Source: Gammaproteobacteria bacterium UBA3067 (GTDB lineage Bacteria > Pseudomonadota > Gammaproteobacteria > Pseudomonadales > UBA3067). From it: a DNA stretch of 64,000 bases. Position numbers and translations under genes: made by a program. Below are positions 8,620 through 16,849 of the stretch, piece after piece (position 1 is the stretch's first letter; every line of letters begins with the position of its first letter). Under the pieces are notes generated by a model, which made no database searches, was not told where the DNA came from, and worked only from the letters and a program-made list of their open reading frames with translations. Location of the stretch: positions 87,965 through 151,964 of the forward strand of contig DFBZ01000038.1 in assembly GCA_002366835.1 (NCBI GenBank). Direction: 5' to 3'.

Positions 8620-11211
8620 ATGAATACGAATAACCGCAAACCTCTACCCGGTAGCGACCTGGATTATTTCGATACCCAAGCAGCGGTCGATGCGATTCAG
8701 CCCGGTGCTTATGAAAAGCTACCTTATACTTCTCGCATATTGGCCGAGAACTTGGTGCGTCGCTGTGACCCAGCTACCTTAAGCGATTCGCTGACACAGA
8801 TTATCGAACGCAAGCGTGATCTCGATTTCCCATGGTTTCCTGCGCGCGTTGTTTGTCATGACATTCTTGGCCAAACGGCGCTGGTTGATCTGGCCGGGTT
8901 GCGAGATGCGATAGCTGATCAAGGTGGTGATCCTGCGCAAGTAAACCCCGTTGTGCCAACGCAGCTTATTGTTGATCACTCCTTAGCTGTTGAACATGCT
9001 GGTTTCGAGAAAGATGCATTTGAGAAAAACCGTGCGATTGAAGACCGTCGTAACGATGACCGCTTTCATTTTATTAACTGGACTAAAACGTCCTTTAAAA
9101 ATATCGACGTAATTCCTCCAGGTAATGGCATCATGCACCAGATTAATCTGGAAAAAATGTCTCCTGTTATTCAGGTGCGAGACGGCGTCGCATTCCCGGA
9201 TACTTGCGTTGGTACCGATAGTCATACACCCATGGTGGATGCCCTTGGCGTTATCTCCGTAGGTGTTGGTGGCCTTGAAGCCGAAAGCGTGATGCTTGGT
9301 CGTGCCTCTTATATGCGCTTGCCAGATATCGTTGGCGTTGAACTGACGGGTAAATTAAAGCCCGGAATTATCGGCACTGATATGGTGTTGGCACTGACGG
9401 CCTTTTTACGCAAAGAGCGCGTTGTAGGGGCTTATCTTGAATTTTACGGCGAAGGTGCTTCGAACCTAAGTCTGGGTGATCGCGCCACCATCGCCAACAT
9501 GACGCCTGAGTATGGCGCAACAGCGGGCATGTTTTATATCGATGAGCAAACCATTGACTACTTGAAACTCACGGGCCGTGATGATGAGCAAGTGAAGCTG
9601 GTGGAGCAGTTCGCAAAAGAAACAGGGCTTTGGGCAGACACTCTGAAAAACGCTCAATACGAACGCGTTTTAACATTTGATTTATCCGCCGTTGGTCGTA
9701 ACCTTGCTGGCCCGTCGAACCCCCATGCATTGTTGCCCGTATCAGAACTTGCTGCCCGCGGAATTTCCGGCAAAGTGGAAAACGAAGAAGGCCTAATGCC
9801 TGATGGTGCGGTCATTATCGCTGCAATCACCAGCTGCACCAATACCAGCAACCCACGCAATATCATTGCCGCAGGTTTAATTGCTCGCAACGCAAACAAG
9901 CTTGGCTTGACGCGTAAACCCTGGGTGAAGTCTTCTTTGGCGCCAGGTTCCAAAACCGTGAAAATGTACCTTGAAGAAGCTGAATTATTGCCTGAGCTTG
10001 AACAGATGGGCTTTGGTGTTGTGGCATTTGCCTGCACAACCTGTAACGGCATGAGTGGTGCACTCGACCCCGCTATTCAAAAAGAAGTGATTGACCGTGA
10101 CCTGTACTCAACAGCAGTGCTGTCCGGCAACCGTAACTTTGACGGTCGTATTCACCCTTACGCCAAGCAGGCTTTTTTGGCGTCGCCTCCACTGGTAGTC
10201 GCTTACGCCATCGCTGGAACCATCCGCTTCGATATCGAGAAGGACGTGCTGGGCCACGATCAGAACGGCAACCCAGTCACTCTGAAAGATATCTGGCCAA
10301 GCGACGAAGAGATTGACGCTATCGTTAAGAAAAGCGTCAAACCGGAACAGTTCCGTGAAGTCTATATCCCGATGTTTGAGCAGAAAGGAGAGGTGGAAAT
10401 TGGGCAGCCGCAATACGACTGGCGTCCTCAAAGTACCTATATCCGACGTCCGCCATACTGGGAAGGCGCGCTTGCCGGTGCCCGTACTATGAAAGGTATG
10501 CGTCCTCTGGCGGTATTAGGTGACAACATCACCACCGATCACTTGTCACCATCCAATGCCATTATGCTCGATAGTGCTGCTGGTGCTTATCTAGATAAAA
10601 TGGGCCTGCCTGAGGTGGATTTTAATTCCTATGCCACCCACCGTGGAGACCACCTTACTGCACAGCGCGCTACCTTCGCTAATCCGAAGCTGAAGAACGA
10701 AATGGTGCAAGAAAACGGCGAGGTCAAACAAGGTTCATTCGCTCGCATCGAACCAGAAGGGAAAGTTTCCCGTATGTGGGAAGCTATCGAAACCTACATG
10801 GATCGTAAACAGCCACTTATCATTGTTGCTGGTGCCGACTATGGACAGGGTTCATCTCGTGACTGGGCCGCAAAAGGTGTGCGTTTGGCCGGTGTGGAAG
10901 TGATCGTTGCGGAAGGTTTTGAACGAATTCACCGTACTAACCTAGTGGGCATGGGTGTTCTTCCGCTTGAATTTAAGCCGGGAACAGACCGTAAAACCTT
11001 GGGTATTGACGGTACAGAAACCTTTGATGTGACGGGCGAGCATACGCCAGGCGCAACCTTGACACTGCTTATCAACCGTAAAAACGGTGAGATTGTTGAG
11101 GTGCCGGTAACCTGTCGTCTAGATACCGCTGAAGAACTGGCTATCTACGAGGCAGGCGGGGTCTTGCAGCGTTTTGCCAAGGATTTCTTGGAATCAGAAA
11201 AAACCGGCTAA
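8620..11211 (+). CDS. acnD: Fe/S-dependent 2-methylcitrate dehydratase
   Basis: AcnD dehydrates 2-methylcitrate to 2-methylaconitate and works with PrpF in organisms that lack PrpD. The 863-residue protein is an aconitase-family enzyme. It has GTDSHTPM in the N-terminal half, three cluster-binding cysteines Cys406 (SCTNTSNP), Cys472 and Cys475 (CTTCNG), and the swivel domain near the C-terminus with DYGQGSSRDWAAKG. The neighbours prpB/prpC upstream and prpF downstream assign it to AcnD rather than AcnA. A 119-bp gap separates it from prpC, so an extra promoter or a processing site is possible. Confidence 0.95.
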   Translation: MNTNNRKPLPGSDLDYFDTQAAVDAIQPGAYEKLPYTSRILAENLVRRCDPATLSDSLTQIIERKRDLDFPWFPARVVCHDILGQTALVDLAGLRDAIADQGGDPAQVNPVVPTQLIVDHSLAVEHAGFEKDAFEKNRAIEDRRNDDRFHFINWTKTSFKNIDVIPPGNGIMHQINLEKMSPVIQVRDGVAFPDTCVGTDSHTPMVDALGVISVGVGGLEAESVMLGRASYMRLPDIVGVELTGKLKPGIIGTDMVLALTAFLRKERVVGAYLEFYGEGASNLSLGDRATIANMTPEYGATAGMFYIDEQTIDYLKLTGRDDEQVKLVEQFAKETGLWADTLKNAQYERVLTFDLSAVGRNLAGPSNPHALLPVSELAARGISGKVENEEGLMPDGAVIIAAITSCTNTSNPRNIIAAGLIARNANKLGLTRKPWVKSSLAPGSKTVKMYLEEAELLPELEQMGFGVVAFACTTCNGMSGALDPAIQKEVIDRDLYSTAVLSGNRNFDGRIHPYAKQAFLASPPLVVAYAIAGTIRFDIEKDVLGHDQNGNPVTLKDIWPSDEEIDAIVKKSVKPEQFREVYIPMFEQKGEVEIGQPQYDWRPQSTYIRRPPYWEGALAGARTMKGMRPLAVLGDNITTDHLSPSNAIMLDSAAGAYLDKMGLPEVDFNSYATHRGDHLTAQRATFANPKLKNEMVQENGEVKQGSFARIEPEGKVSRMWEAIETYMDRKQPLIIVAGADYGQGSSRDWAAKGVRLAGVEVIVAEGFERIHRTNLVGMGVLPLEFKPGTDRKTLGIDGTETFDVTGEHTPGATLTLLINRKNGEIVEVPVTCRLDTAEELAIYEAGGVLQRFAKDFLESEKTG

Positions 11212-11219
11212 GTGTTTTG

Positions 11220-11250
11220 CCCACCGCTAATTACTTTGATTGGCGGTGGG
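11220..11250 (+). promoter_or_regulatory. Hairpin between acnD and prpF
   Basis: An 11-bp stem (CCCACCGCTAA pairing with TTGGCGGTGGG, one G-T pair) encloses a short loop just after the acnD stop. No T-tract follows, so it is more likely an RNA-stabilising or processing hairpin than a full terminator, setting prpF level relative to acnD. Confidence 0.5.
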
Positions 11251-11306
11251 GTAGTGCAGCTAAAACGTAGCCTATAAACAGTCATTCAAACTTAAGGTAA
11301 AAGCCC

Positions 11307-12485
11307 ATGGCTCACCTTCCTCAAATTAAAATTCCTGCCACCTATATGCGTGGCGGAACCAGTAAAGGCGTATTCTTTAATTTACAGGATCTACCAGAAT
11401 CGGCCCAGGTCGCGGGCGCAGCCCGTGATGCTTTACTGCTTCGTGTTATCGGTAGCCCTGACCCCTACGGGAAGCAGACCGACGGAATGGGTGGTGCAAC
11501 GTCTAGCACCAGTAAGTCCGTTATTTTATCTAAGAGCAGCAAGCCCGATCACGACGTTGACTACCTTTTCGGACAGGTTTCCATCGACAAGCCCTTTGTT
11601 GACTGGAGCGGTAACTGCGGCAATTTATCCGCTGCGGTGGGTGCGTTTGCTATTGCAAGTGGCTTGGTGGAGGCCAGTCGTATTCCGCAGGATGGTGTTG
11701 TAGTTGTGCGCATCTGGCAGGCTAATATTTCCAAGACCATTATTGCTCATGTGCCCATTACAGATGGCCTTGTGCAAGAGACGGGTGATTTTGAACTCGA
11801 CGGGGTTACATTTCCTGCCGCTGAAGTGCAGGTGGAATTTATGGACCCTGCCGACGGTGATGGCGCGATGTTTCCCACTGGCAACCTTGTGGATGATCTT
11901 GAGGTGCCAGGTGTCGGCACATTAAAAGCCACCATGATTAACGCCGGTATTCCCACGGTTTTTGTTAACGCCGAAGAAATTGGCTACACAGGCACCGAGC
12001 TGCAAGATGCTATTAATAACGATGACAAGACTCTTGCCATGTTTGAAACCATCCGCGCCTACGGAGCTGTGCGCATGGGTCTTATCGATCATATCGATGA
12101 GGCAGCGCAACGGCAGCATACGCCTAAAGTCGCCTTTGTTGCCAAGCCTGCGGACTACGTTTCTTCCAGCGGTAAACAAGTGCTTGCGACCGACATCGAT
12201 CTGGCAGTACGTGCCTTATCAATGGGTAAATTGCACCATGCCATGATGGGCACGGCCGCCGTTGCCATCGGTACGGCTGCGGCCATTCCAGGCACGCTGG
12301 TAAACCTAGCTGCAGGCGGAGAAGAACGCAGTGCAGTGCGCTTTGGCCACCCCTCCGGCACCCTAAAAGTCGGCGCAGAAGCGCAGCAGGTTGATGGTGA
12401 ATGGACAGCAACCAAGGCCATTATGAGCCGCAGCGCCCGTGTGTTAATGGAAGGCTGGGTTCGTATTCCGAGTGATAGCTTTTAA
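11307..12485 (+). CDS. prpF: 2-methylaconitate cis-trans isomerase
   Basis: PrpF isomerises the 2-methylaconitate made by AcnD so that it can be rehydrated to 2-methylisocitrate. The 392-residue protein has the DapF-like PrpF fold: N-terminal TYMRGGTSKGVFF, a GNCGNLSAAVG block around 106-116, and a conserved late segment GHPSGTLKVGAE. Its place directly after acnD is diagnostic of the AcnD/PrpF variant of the methylcitrate cycle. AAGG lies a few bases upstream of the ATG. It appears to be the last gene of the operon; a terminator-like hairpin follows. Confidence 0.96.
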   Translation: MAHLPQIKIPATYMRGGTSKGVFFNLQDLPESAQVAGAARDALLLRVIGSPDPYGKQTDGMGGATSSTSKSVILSKSSKPDHDVDYLFGQVSIDKPFVDWSGNCGNLSAAVGAFAIASGLVEASRIPQDGVVVVRIWQANISKTIIAHVPITDGLVQETGDFELDGVTFPAAEVQVEFMDPADGDGAMFPTGNLVDDLEVPGVGTLKATMINAGIPTVFVNAEEIGYTGTELQDAINNDDKTLAMFETIRAYGAVRMGLIDHIDEAAQRQHTPKVAFVAKPADYVSSSGKQVLATDIDLAVRALSMGKLHHAMMGTAAVAIGTAAAIPGTLVNLAAGGEERSAVRFGHPSGTLKVGAEAQQVDGEWTATKAIMSRSARVLMEGWVRIPSDSF

Positions 12486-12512
12486 ACGGCAGGTATTTGA
12501 GTAGGCGAAAAT

Positions 12513-12562
12513 GAAAAGGGGCTCAGCTTTTATACAAATCTTAGATGCTGCTCCCTTTTTTC
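12513..12562 (+). terminator. Probable terminator of the prp operon
   Basis: An imperfect stem (AAAAGGGGCTCAGC with GCTGCTCCCTTTTTT) ends in a T-run, about 30 bases after the prpF stop. Confidence 0.5.
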
Positions 12563-12795
12563 TGCAGATAGGTGAGGCTTTATGCAGATTATCAGAAATT
12601 TAAGTGGACACTGCGGAGTTTCCTGTATATGCTTTCTTGCAGCTAGAAAGAAGGTCTTTTATTTATATACTACATTTCGCTGTTTTATTCGTAATTCGTA
12701 ATAACTCGTCCTGCAGTTTTTAAGTTTCAGTCAAGATTTCAGTGCTACCCAAGCCTTTAAAAAGGCCTAAATACGAACAAAATCAGGATGTTATT

Positions 12796-13005
12796 ATGTC
12801 AGATACAGTAAACGGTACAGTTAAGTGGTTTAACGAATCTAAAGGTTTCGGTTTTATCGAACAAGAATCCGGCCCAGACGTTTTCGCACATTTCAGCGCT
12901 ATTGAAGGTTCAGGTTTTAAAACACTTGCTGAAGGTCAGCAGGTTCAGTTTAAAATCACACAAGGCCAAAAAGGCCCACAGGCTGAAAATATCGTTGCAG
13001 TCTAA
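12796..13005 (+). CDS. CspA-family cold-shock protein
   Basis: The 69-residue protein is one OB-fold cold-shock domain that binds single-stranded RNA and DNA and acts as an RNA chaperone. RNP1 (KGFGFI) and RNP2 (VFAHF) are intact, with the usual VKWFN opening. The ATG at 12796 gives the normal length; an upstream extension from 12742 is not supported. About 230 bp of gene-free DNA precede it after the prp terminator, room for the long structured 5' leader typical of cspA-like mRNAs. Which of the cell's Csp paralogues it is cannot be said. Confidence 0.93.
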   Translation: MSDTVNGTVKWFNESKGFGFIEQESGPDVFAHFSAIEGSGFKTLAEGQQVQFKITQGQKGPQAENIVAV

Positions 13006-13015
13006 ATGTTTTGTT

Positions 13016-13040
13016 GCTACTTACCCTTAGGGTAAGTAGC
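13016..13040 (+). repeat. Perfect 11-bp palindromic hairpin after the cold-shock gene
   Basis: GCTACTTACCC and GGGTAAGTAGC form a perfect stem with a 3-base TTA loop, 11 bases after the stop codon and just before the rho-independent terminator. It could be a binding site or an mRNA 3'-end stabiliser. Confidence 0.6.
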
Positions 13041-13050
13041 TTAATGAAAT

Positions 13051-13087
13051 AAAAAAAGGGCGAGCCTGTATGGGCTCGCCCTTTTTT
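13051..13087 (+). terminator. Rho-independent terminator of the cold-shock gene
   Basis: A strong GC stem (GGGCGAGCC/GGCTCGCCC, loop TGTATG) is preceded by an A-run and followed by a T-run, so it should work in both directions. Confidence 0.9.
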
Positions 13088-13147
13088 GTGTTGTAAAAAA
13101 ATAATATAAGCATCGTTGCCTGTAAATTATTCAAATAAAAGGGATGC

Positions 13148-14056
13148 ATGAAAGCCAAAAAAGCCAGTGATACAGCCGGTTACACCAGCGCAATGCGAGC
13201 GATTGCAAACCTTGCTCCCAAAGATAAAAAATATCTCATTGATCCGTTTTCCATTGAATTCTTACCCTTTCCCTGGTCATTGACCAAACCTCTATTTCAA
13301 GCAAAATTATTCGATCCGCTTATTTATCGGTTCGGAATGAAAGCGCCAGACAAAATGGTAGGCTTTCCAGGGATGACGGCCTTGGCATGTCTGCGACATC
13401 GTTATATCGACGATCAGATTTTATTGGCCTACGAGAAGGGCATCAGGCGTTTTATTATATTGGGAGCAGGGTACGATACACGCGCATTAAGATTTAGCCT
13501 GCCTGATGCTTCAATGCTGGAAGTCGATCACCCCGATACGCAATTAAGAAAAAGAAAAATTCTACAAAAAAAACACCTGCAGCCCAGCTGTCGGCTCGAA
13601 TTTGCGGCGGTGGATTTTTCACAGTCCTGGTCAGAAGAGTTATTTTCTCATTCCTATATAAAAGAAAATACCAACGAAGCCACGATGGTGGTTTGGGAAG
13701 GCGTGAGCTGTTATTTACATGAAGCTGACGTCGTTAACACTTTCGAAACAGTTAGCCACTTACTGAAGGCCGGTGGGGTATTTGTTTTTGATGCATTTTC
13801 CGCCGAACTTATGAAGCCCGATACACGTATTGAAATATTAAGAAAGATGCGGGATTTTGTTGATAAAAAAGGCGAACCTTTTTATTGGGCAGAGGATGAA
13901 GCCCCTTTAAAAAAAACACTAGCTCAATATGGTTTTAAACAGCTTGATTCTGCCAGTATCTATGATATTGCTGCCGACCTTGCTGAAAAAGAAAGCCTGT
14001 CTATTTCAAAGGACGAAATATTGAAATATTTGGCTATGTTTCGTTGTCAGCGCTAG
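13148..14056 (+). CDS. Class I SAM-dependent methyltransferase (TIGR00027 / leucine carboxyl methyltransferase-like)
   Basis: The 302-residue protein has the layout of the PF04072 family. It has a SAM-binding LGAGYDTRALRF motif (about 107-118), an acidic residue at the end of the second strand (MLEVDHP) and a VWEGVSCYL motif near 185, characteristic of the TIGR00027 group. The methyl acceptor is unknown; relatives act on small molecules or on carboxyl groups of proteins. AAAGGG lies 6 bases before the ATG. The gene stands alone between the cold-shock terminator and a gene-poor stretch, so context gives no clue to function. Confidence 0.85.
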   Translation: MKAKKASDTAGYTSAMRAIANLAPKDKKYLIDPFSIEFLPFPWSLTKPLFQAKLFDPLIYRFGMKAPDKMVGFPGMTALACLRHRYIDDQILLAYEKGIRRFIILGAGYDTRALRFSLPDASMLEVDHPDTQLRKRKILQKKHLQPSCRLEFAAVDFSQSWSEELFSHSYIKENTNEATMVVWEGVSCYLHEADVVNTFETVSHLLKAGGVFVFDAFSAELMKPDTRIEILRKMRDFVDKKGEPFYWAEDEAPLKKTLAQYGFKQLDSASIYDIAADLAEKESLSISKDEILKYLAMFRCQR

Positions 14057-14134
14057 TGAGAATACTAAATTGATTAGCAGATGACAGCTGAAGGACACTG
14101 GCTGATTAAATAGTACCGGGATTTTAAAATCCAT

Positions 14135-14389
14135 GTGGTACCTGGTCTATACGGAGGGTTTGTCTTGCTTTCCAACTTCTCCTATTTTATGGCTGGTTCA
14201 GCGATATGGTCATTCGCCGGTGTGGGATTCATCTTGATTCTTACGTTGCTAGACCGACATCTGAGGGCTGACCTTTTGCACAAGAAAGCTACCCTGGTCG
14301 GCTACTGCGTTTTCCTTATAGGGAGCTGTGCCGTACCCGTTGTGGTGCATAGTACGTCGAGTACCCAGAAGGAGAGTGCGTGGCGCTAA
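14135..14389 (+). CDS. Possible small membrane protein
   Basis: An 84-residue frame with a GTG start contains two hydrophobic segments (about residues 10-37 and 52-68) separated by a charged loop, a plausible two-span membrane protein. There is no clear ribosome-binding site and I do not recognise the family. The surrounding 14.06-14.83 kb stretch looks like decayed intergenic DNA, so this may be a fragment or a chance frame. Confidence 0.3.
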   Translation: MVPGLYGGFVLLSNFSYFMAGSAIWSFAGVGFILILTLLDRHLRADLLHKKATLVGYCVFLIGSCAVPVVVHSTSSTQKESAWR

Positions 14390-14554
14390 TATTCGTTTCC
14401 CTTCTTTCGATCTTATTCTGTATTTTTCTGCCCTAGTTTCATACGCCGGAACGATTTGAAGCACTAGGTTGGCAGAATATAAGCGGGTAATGTGGCTGAA
14501 AACCTAAAAGCCAAACGCGTTATTGCATTTCGTCCTGCTCCTGGCTCCATAAAA

Positions 14555-14616
14555 GCATTAATGGGTCAGAGAATTGATGCTTCGGGTTAATCTGTTAATG
14601 CCAATTACTCTGACCC
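14555..14616 (+). repeat. REP-like imperfect palindrome
   Basis: GGGTCAGAGAATTG (14563-14576) is answered by CAATTACTCTGACCC (14602-14616), one base longer. Outside and inside the arms, GCATTAA/TTAATGC-type sequence adds further symmetry. GGGTCAGAGTAATTG-type arms resemble REP elements mobilised by RAYT transposases, a relic of which lies at 3995-4420. The palindrome ends about 215 bp before the next gene. Confidence 0.55.
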
Positions 14617-14830
14617 TTTTGGTTTTAGTTATATTCCAGTAGGGGCTCGATAAAAATGCGCTTTTTCTAATACGCCTCCAGTGCTATATTTTCATCGGAC
14701 CCCTAAAGATTTAGGTCACCCTGTACATTACGGTGAGGACATCAAACTGACAAAGCCTGTGAGTGAGCCCCTGTGTGCGATGGGCGGCTTATATCCGGGC
14801 AGTGTTGTATTGAATAGAGGAGTACTTGTT

Positions 14831-16240
14831 ATGACATCCGCCACACTCGACGTTAGGTCTCCCTACAATAACGAGTTATTGGGCAGCGTAAAGTGCGCTA
14901 ACTCTCTCGATGTAGACACCGCATTAAAAACCGCTTATGAACTGTTTCGTTCCCGCCGAAACTGGCTATCTCTCACTCAGCGCATAGAAATACTACAGAA
15001 AACGGCCCAAATTATGGGTGAGCGCGCAGATACGCTTACATTGCAAGCGGCGAGAGAGGGTGGTAAACCTCTAATGGATTCGCGCGTGGAAGTCCGTCGC
15101 GCCATTCAGGGGATTCATTGCTGTATTGATAGTTTACGAAACGAGGGCGGGGAAGTGGTTCCCATGAATATAACTAGCGCCTCAGTCGGTCGGTTGGCGA
15201 TGACCACAAAGGAGCCCGTCGGCGTAGTGGTGGCTGTGAGTGCGTTTAATCACCCCCTGAACCTTATCGTTCATCAGGTGGCACCTGCCATTGCAACAGG
15301 TTGTCCGGTTATTGTTAAGCCGGCGAAAGACACGCCGCTGAGTTGTCTAAGCTTTGTTGAAATACTCTATGAAGCAGGTTTGCCAGAGTCTTGGTGTCAG
15401 GCCCTCGTCATCGACGATCATGAGCTTGCAGAGCAATTAGTAACGGATGAGCGGCTGGGGTTTTTTAGCTTTATCGGCAGCGCATCGGTGGGATGGATGC
15501 TGCGTTCAAAATTAGCTCCCGGTGTACGCTGTGCTCTTGAACATGGGGGCGTTGCCCCGGTGATATTGCTTGACGATGCCGATTTAAGCTGTGCCTTACC
15601 TTCGCTTACTAAAGGTAGCTTCTATCACGCTGGGCAAGTGTGCGTTTCTGTACAACGGATATTTGTCCATCAGAGTATTGCTGAAAAATTCGTAGCAGCG
15701 CTCGCTAAATCAGCAAGCCAGTTAAGGGTGGGTGACCCGACATTAGAGAGCACCGAAGTTGGCCCACTAATTCGTCCAGCAGAGCAGCAACGGGTTAATG
15801 ACTGGGTTCAAGAGGCAATCAAAAGCGGCGCAGACGTACTTTGTGGGGCGAAGGTCAGCGACCACAACTGTTATATGCCAACAGTACTTTTTAACCCCTC
15901 TAATGATTGCAAAATAAGTAAGCAGGAAATATTTGGTCCAGTGGTAGCCGTATATTCGTACACAGATATCGATGAAGCACTTCGTATAGCGAATAGATTA
16001 AACGTTCCTTTCCAGGCAGCAGTTTTTACACAAAACATCGATAATGCAATTTCTATCTATCGTCAGTTTGATGCTTCAGCTGTAATGATTAATGACCACA
16101 CTGCATTTCGGACGGATTGGATGCCATTCTCTGGTTTACGCAATGCTGGTTTAGGCGTTGGTGGGATTTCGCATACCATGAGAGATATGCAAGTTGAAAA
16201 ACTATTAGTGCTAAATTCTCCAAAATTAATTGGCCTGTGA
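14831..16240 (+). CDS. NAD(P)-dependent aldehyde dehydrogenase
   Basis: The 469-residue protein oxidises an aldehyde to the acid. It has the ALDH superfamily layout: a Rossmann cofactor domain with SAFNHPLNLIVHQVAPA and VIVKPA (about 140-165), the general base Glu237 (LEHGG), the nucleophile Cys271 (GQVCVSVQR) and the EIFGPVV motif near 363. The EHGG form, instead of the common ELGG, resembles phosphonoacetaldehyde/lactaldehyde-type ALDHs, but the substrate cannot be told from sequence. The ATG at 14831 follows an AGAGGAG ribosome-binding site. An alternative GTG at 14681 would add 50 residues of non-family sequence. The PHA locus with its own acylating aldehyde dehydrogenase lies just beyond. 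Confidence 0.88.
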   Translation: MTSATLDVRSPYNNELLGSVKCANSLDVDTALKTAYELFRSRRNWLSLTQRIEILQKTAQIMGERADTLTLQAAREGGKPLMDSRVEVRRAIQGIHCCIDSLRNEGGEVVPMNITSASVGRLAMTTKEPVGVVVAVSAFNHPLNLIVHQVAPAIATGCPVIVKPAKDTPLSCLSFVEILYEAGLPESWCQALVIDDHELAEQLVTDERLGFFSFIGSASVGWMLRSKLAPGVRCALEHGGVAPVILLDDADLSCALPSLTKGSFYHAGQVCVSVQRIFVHQSIAEKFVAALAKSASQLRVGDPTLESTEVGPLIRPAEQQRVNDWVQEAIKSGADVLCGAKVSDHNCYMPTVLFNPSNDCKISKQEIFGPVVAVYSYTDIDEALRIANRLNVPFQAAVFTQNIDNAISIYRQFDASAVMINDHTAFRTDWMPFSGLRNAGLGVGGISHTMRDMQVEKLLVLNSPKLIGL

Positions 16241-16270
16241 AAAATAGCGTATGAAAGTCGGCGTAGCCAC

Positions 16271-16490
16271 ATGAAGTCGTCACATACGGTTCATCACAAA
16301 GTTTATCAATTAAAGCACCACTTTCCCCGTGTCCTATCTTATAAGGACAAAGTGCCAAGAGAAGAGCTGCTAGGAAGAATGCGAGAGCTTAACAAGCATT
16401 CCATATCCACATAGTTTGTGGAGTGGGTGAGCAAAAAACACCTACGCATTCAGGTGATTCATCCCCCAGAATATTGCCAAGTGGAGTTGG
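16271..16490 (+). pseudogene. Relic of an IS200/IS605-type transposase (tnpA)
   Basis: The plus-strand frame from the ATG at 16271 gives SSHTVHHKVYQLKHHF, followed by LLGRMREL, then an in-frame stop (TAG near 16412). The same frame then continues as FVEWVSKKHLRIQVIHPPEY. This matches in order the N-terminal strand, a helix and the VSKDHVHL...PP segment of IS200-like HUH transposases, with the two metal-binding His positions lost. The rest of the element and its ends are not recognisable. The remainder of 16490-16849 shows no gene. Confidence 0.5.
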
Positions 16491-16849
16491 GAAACGGATC
16501 AAGGGCAGTAATTCGAGTAAACGTTTGCCCCTGTATCGAGAAAAGGTGCGGGGGTAGGGATTTCTCTGCGCTACAATAGGCCGATTATTCGCAGCGTTAT
16601 TTTTTGGTCTGAGCTAAACCAAAATTTTAAGATGAAACCCAATCAGGACGTGCCGTTTAGTCGACGCGTACCCAGTTTGGGTTTATTGCTATTAGCCGCT
16701 AGTTTACTTTTACTTACGTCAGTAACCTCATTCATCCGAGAATTGAGCGTGTACAGAAATCACTGCGTTGCTTTTTCATTTTAAACAATACTGCAACGCA
16801 GTTGAAAACGATATGAGTACTCATGTCTCGAATCTTTCACTGATTTTGA

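Noticed and set aside
9654..10063. Minus-strand frames inside acnD
   Set aside because: Shadows of the aconitase-family gene; no ribosome-binding site or motif.
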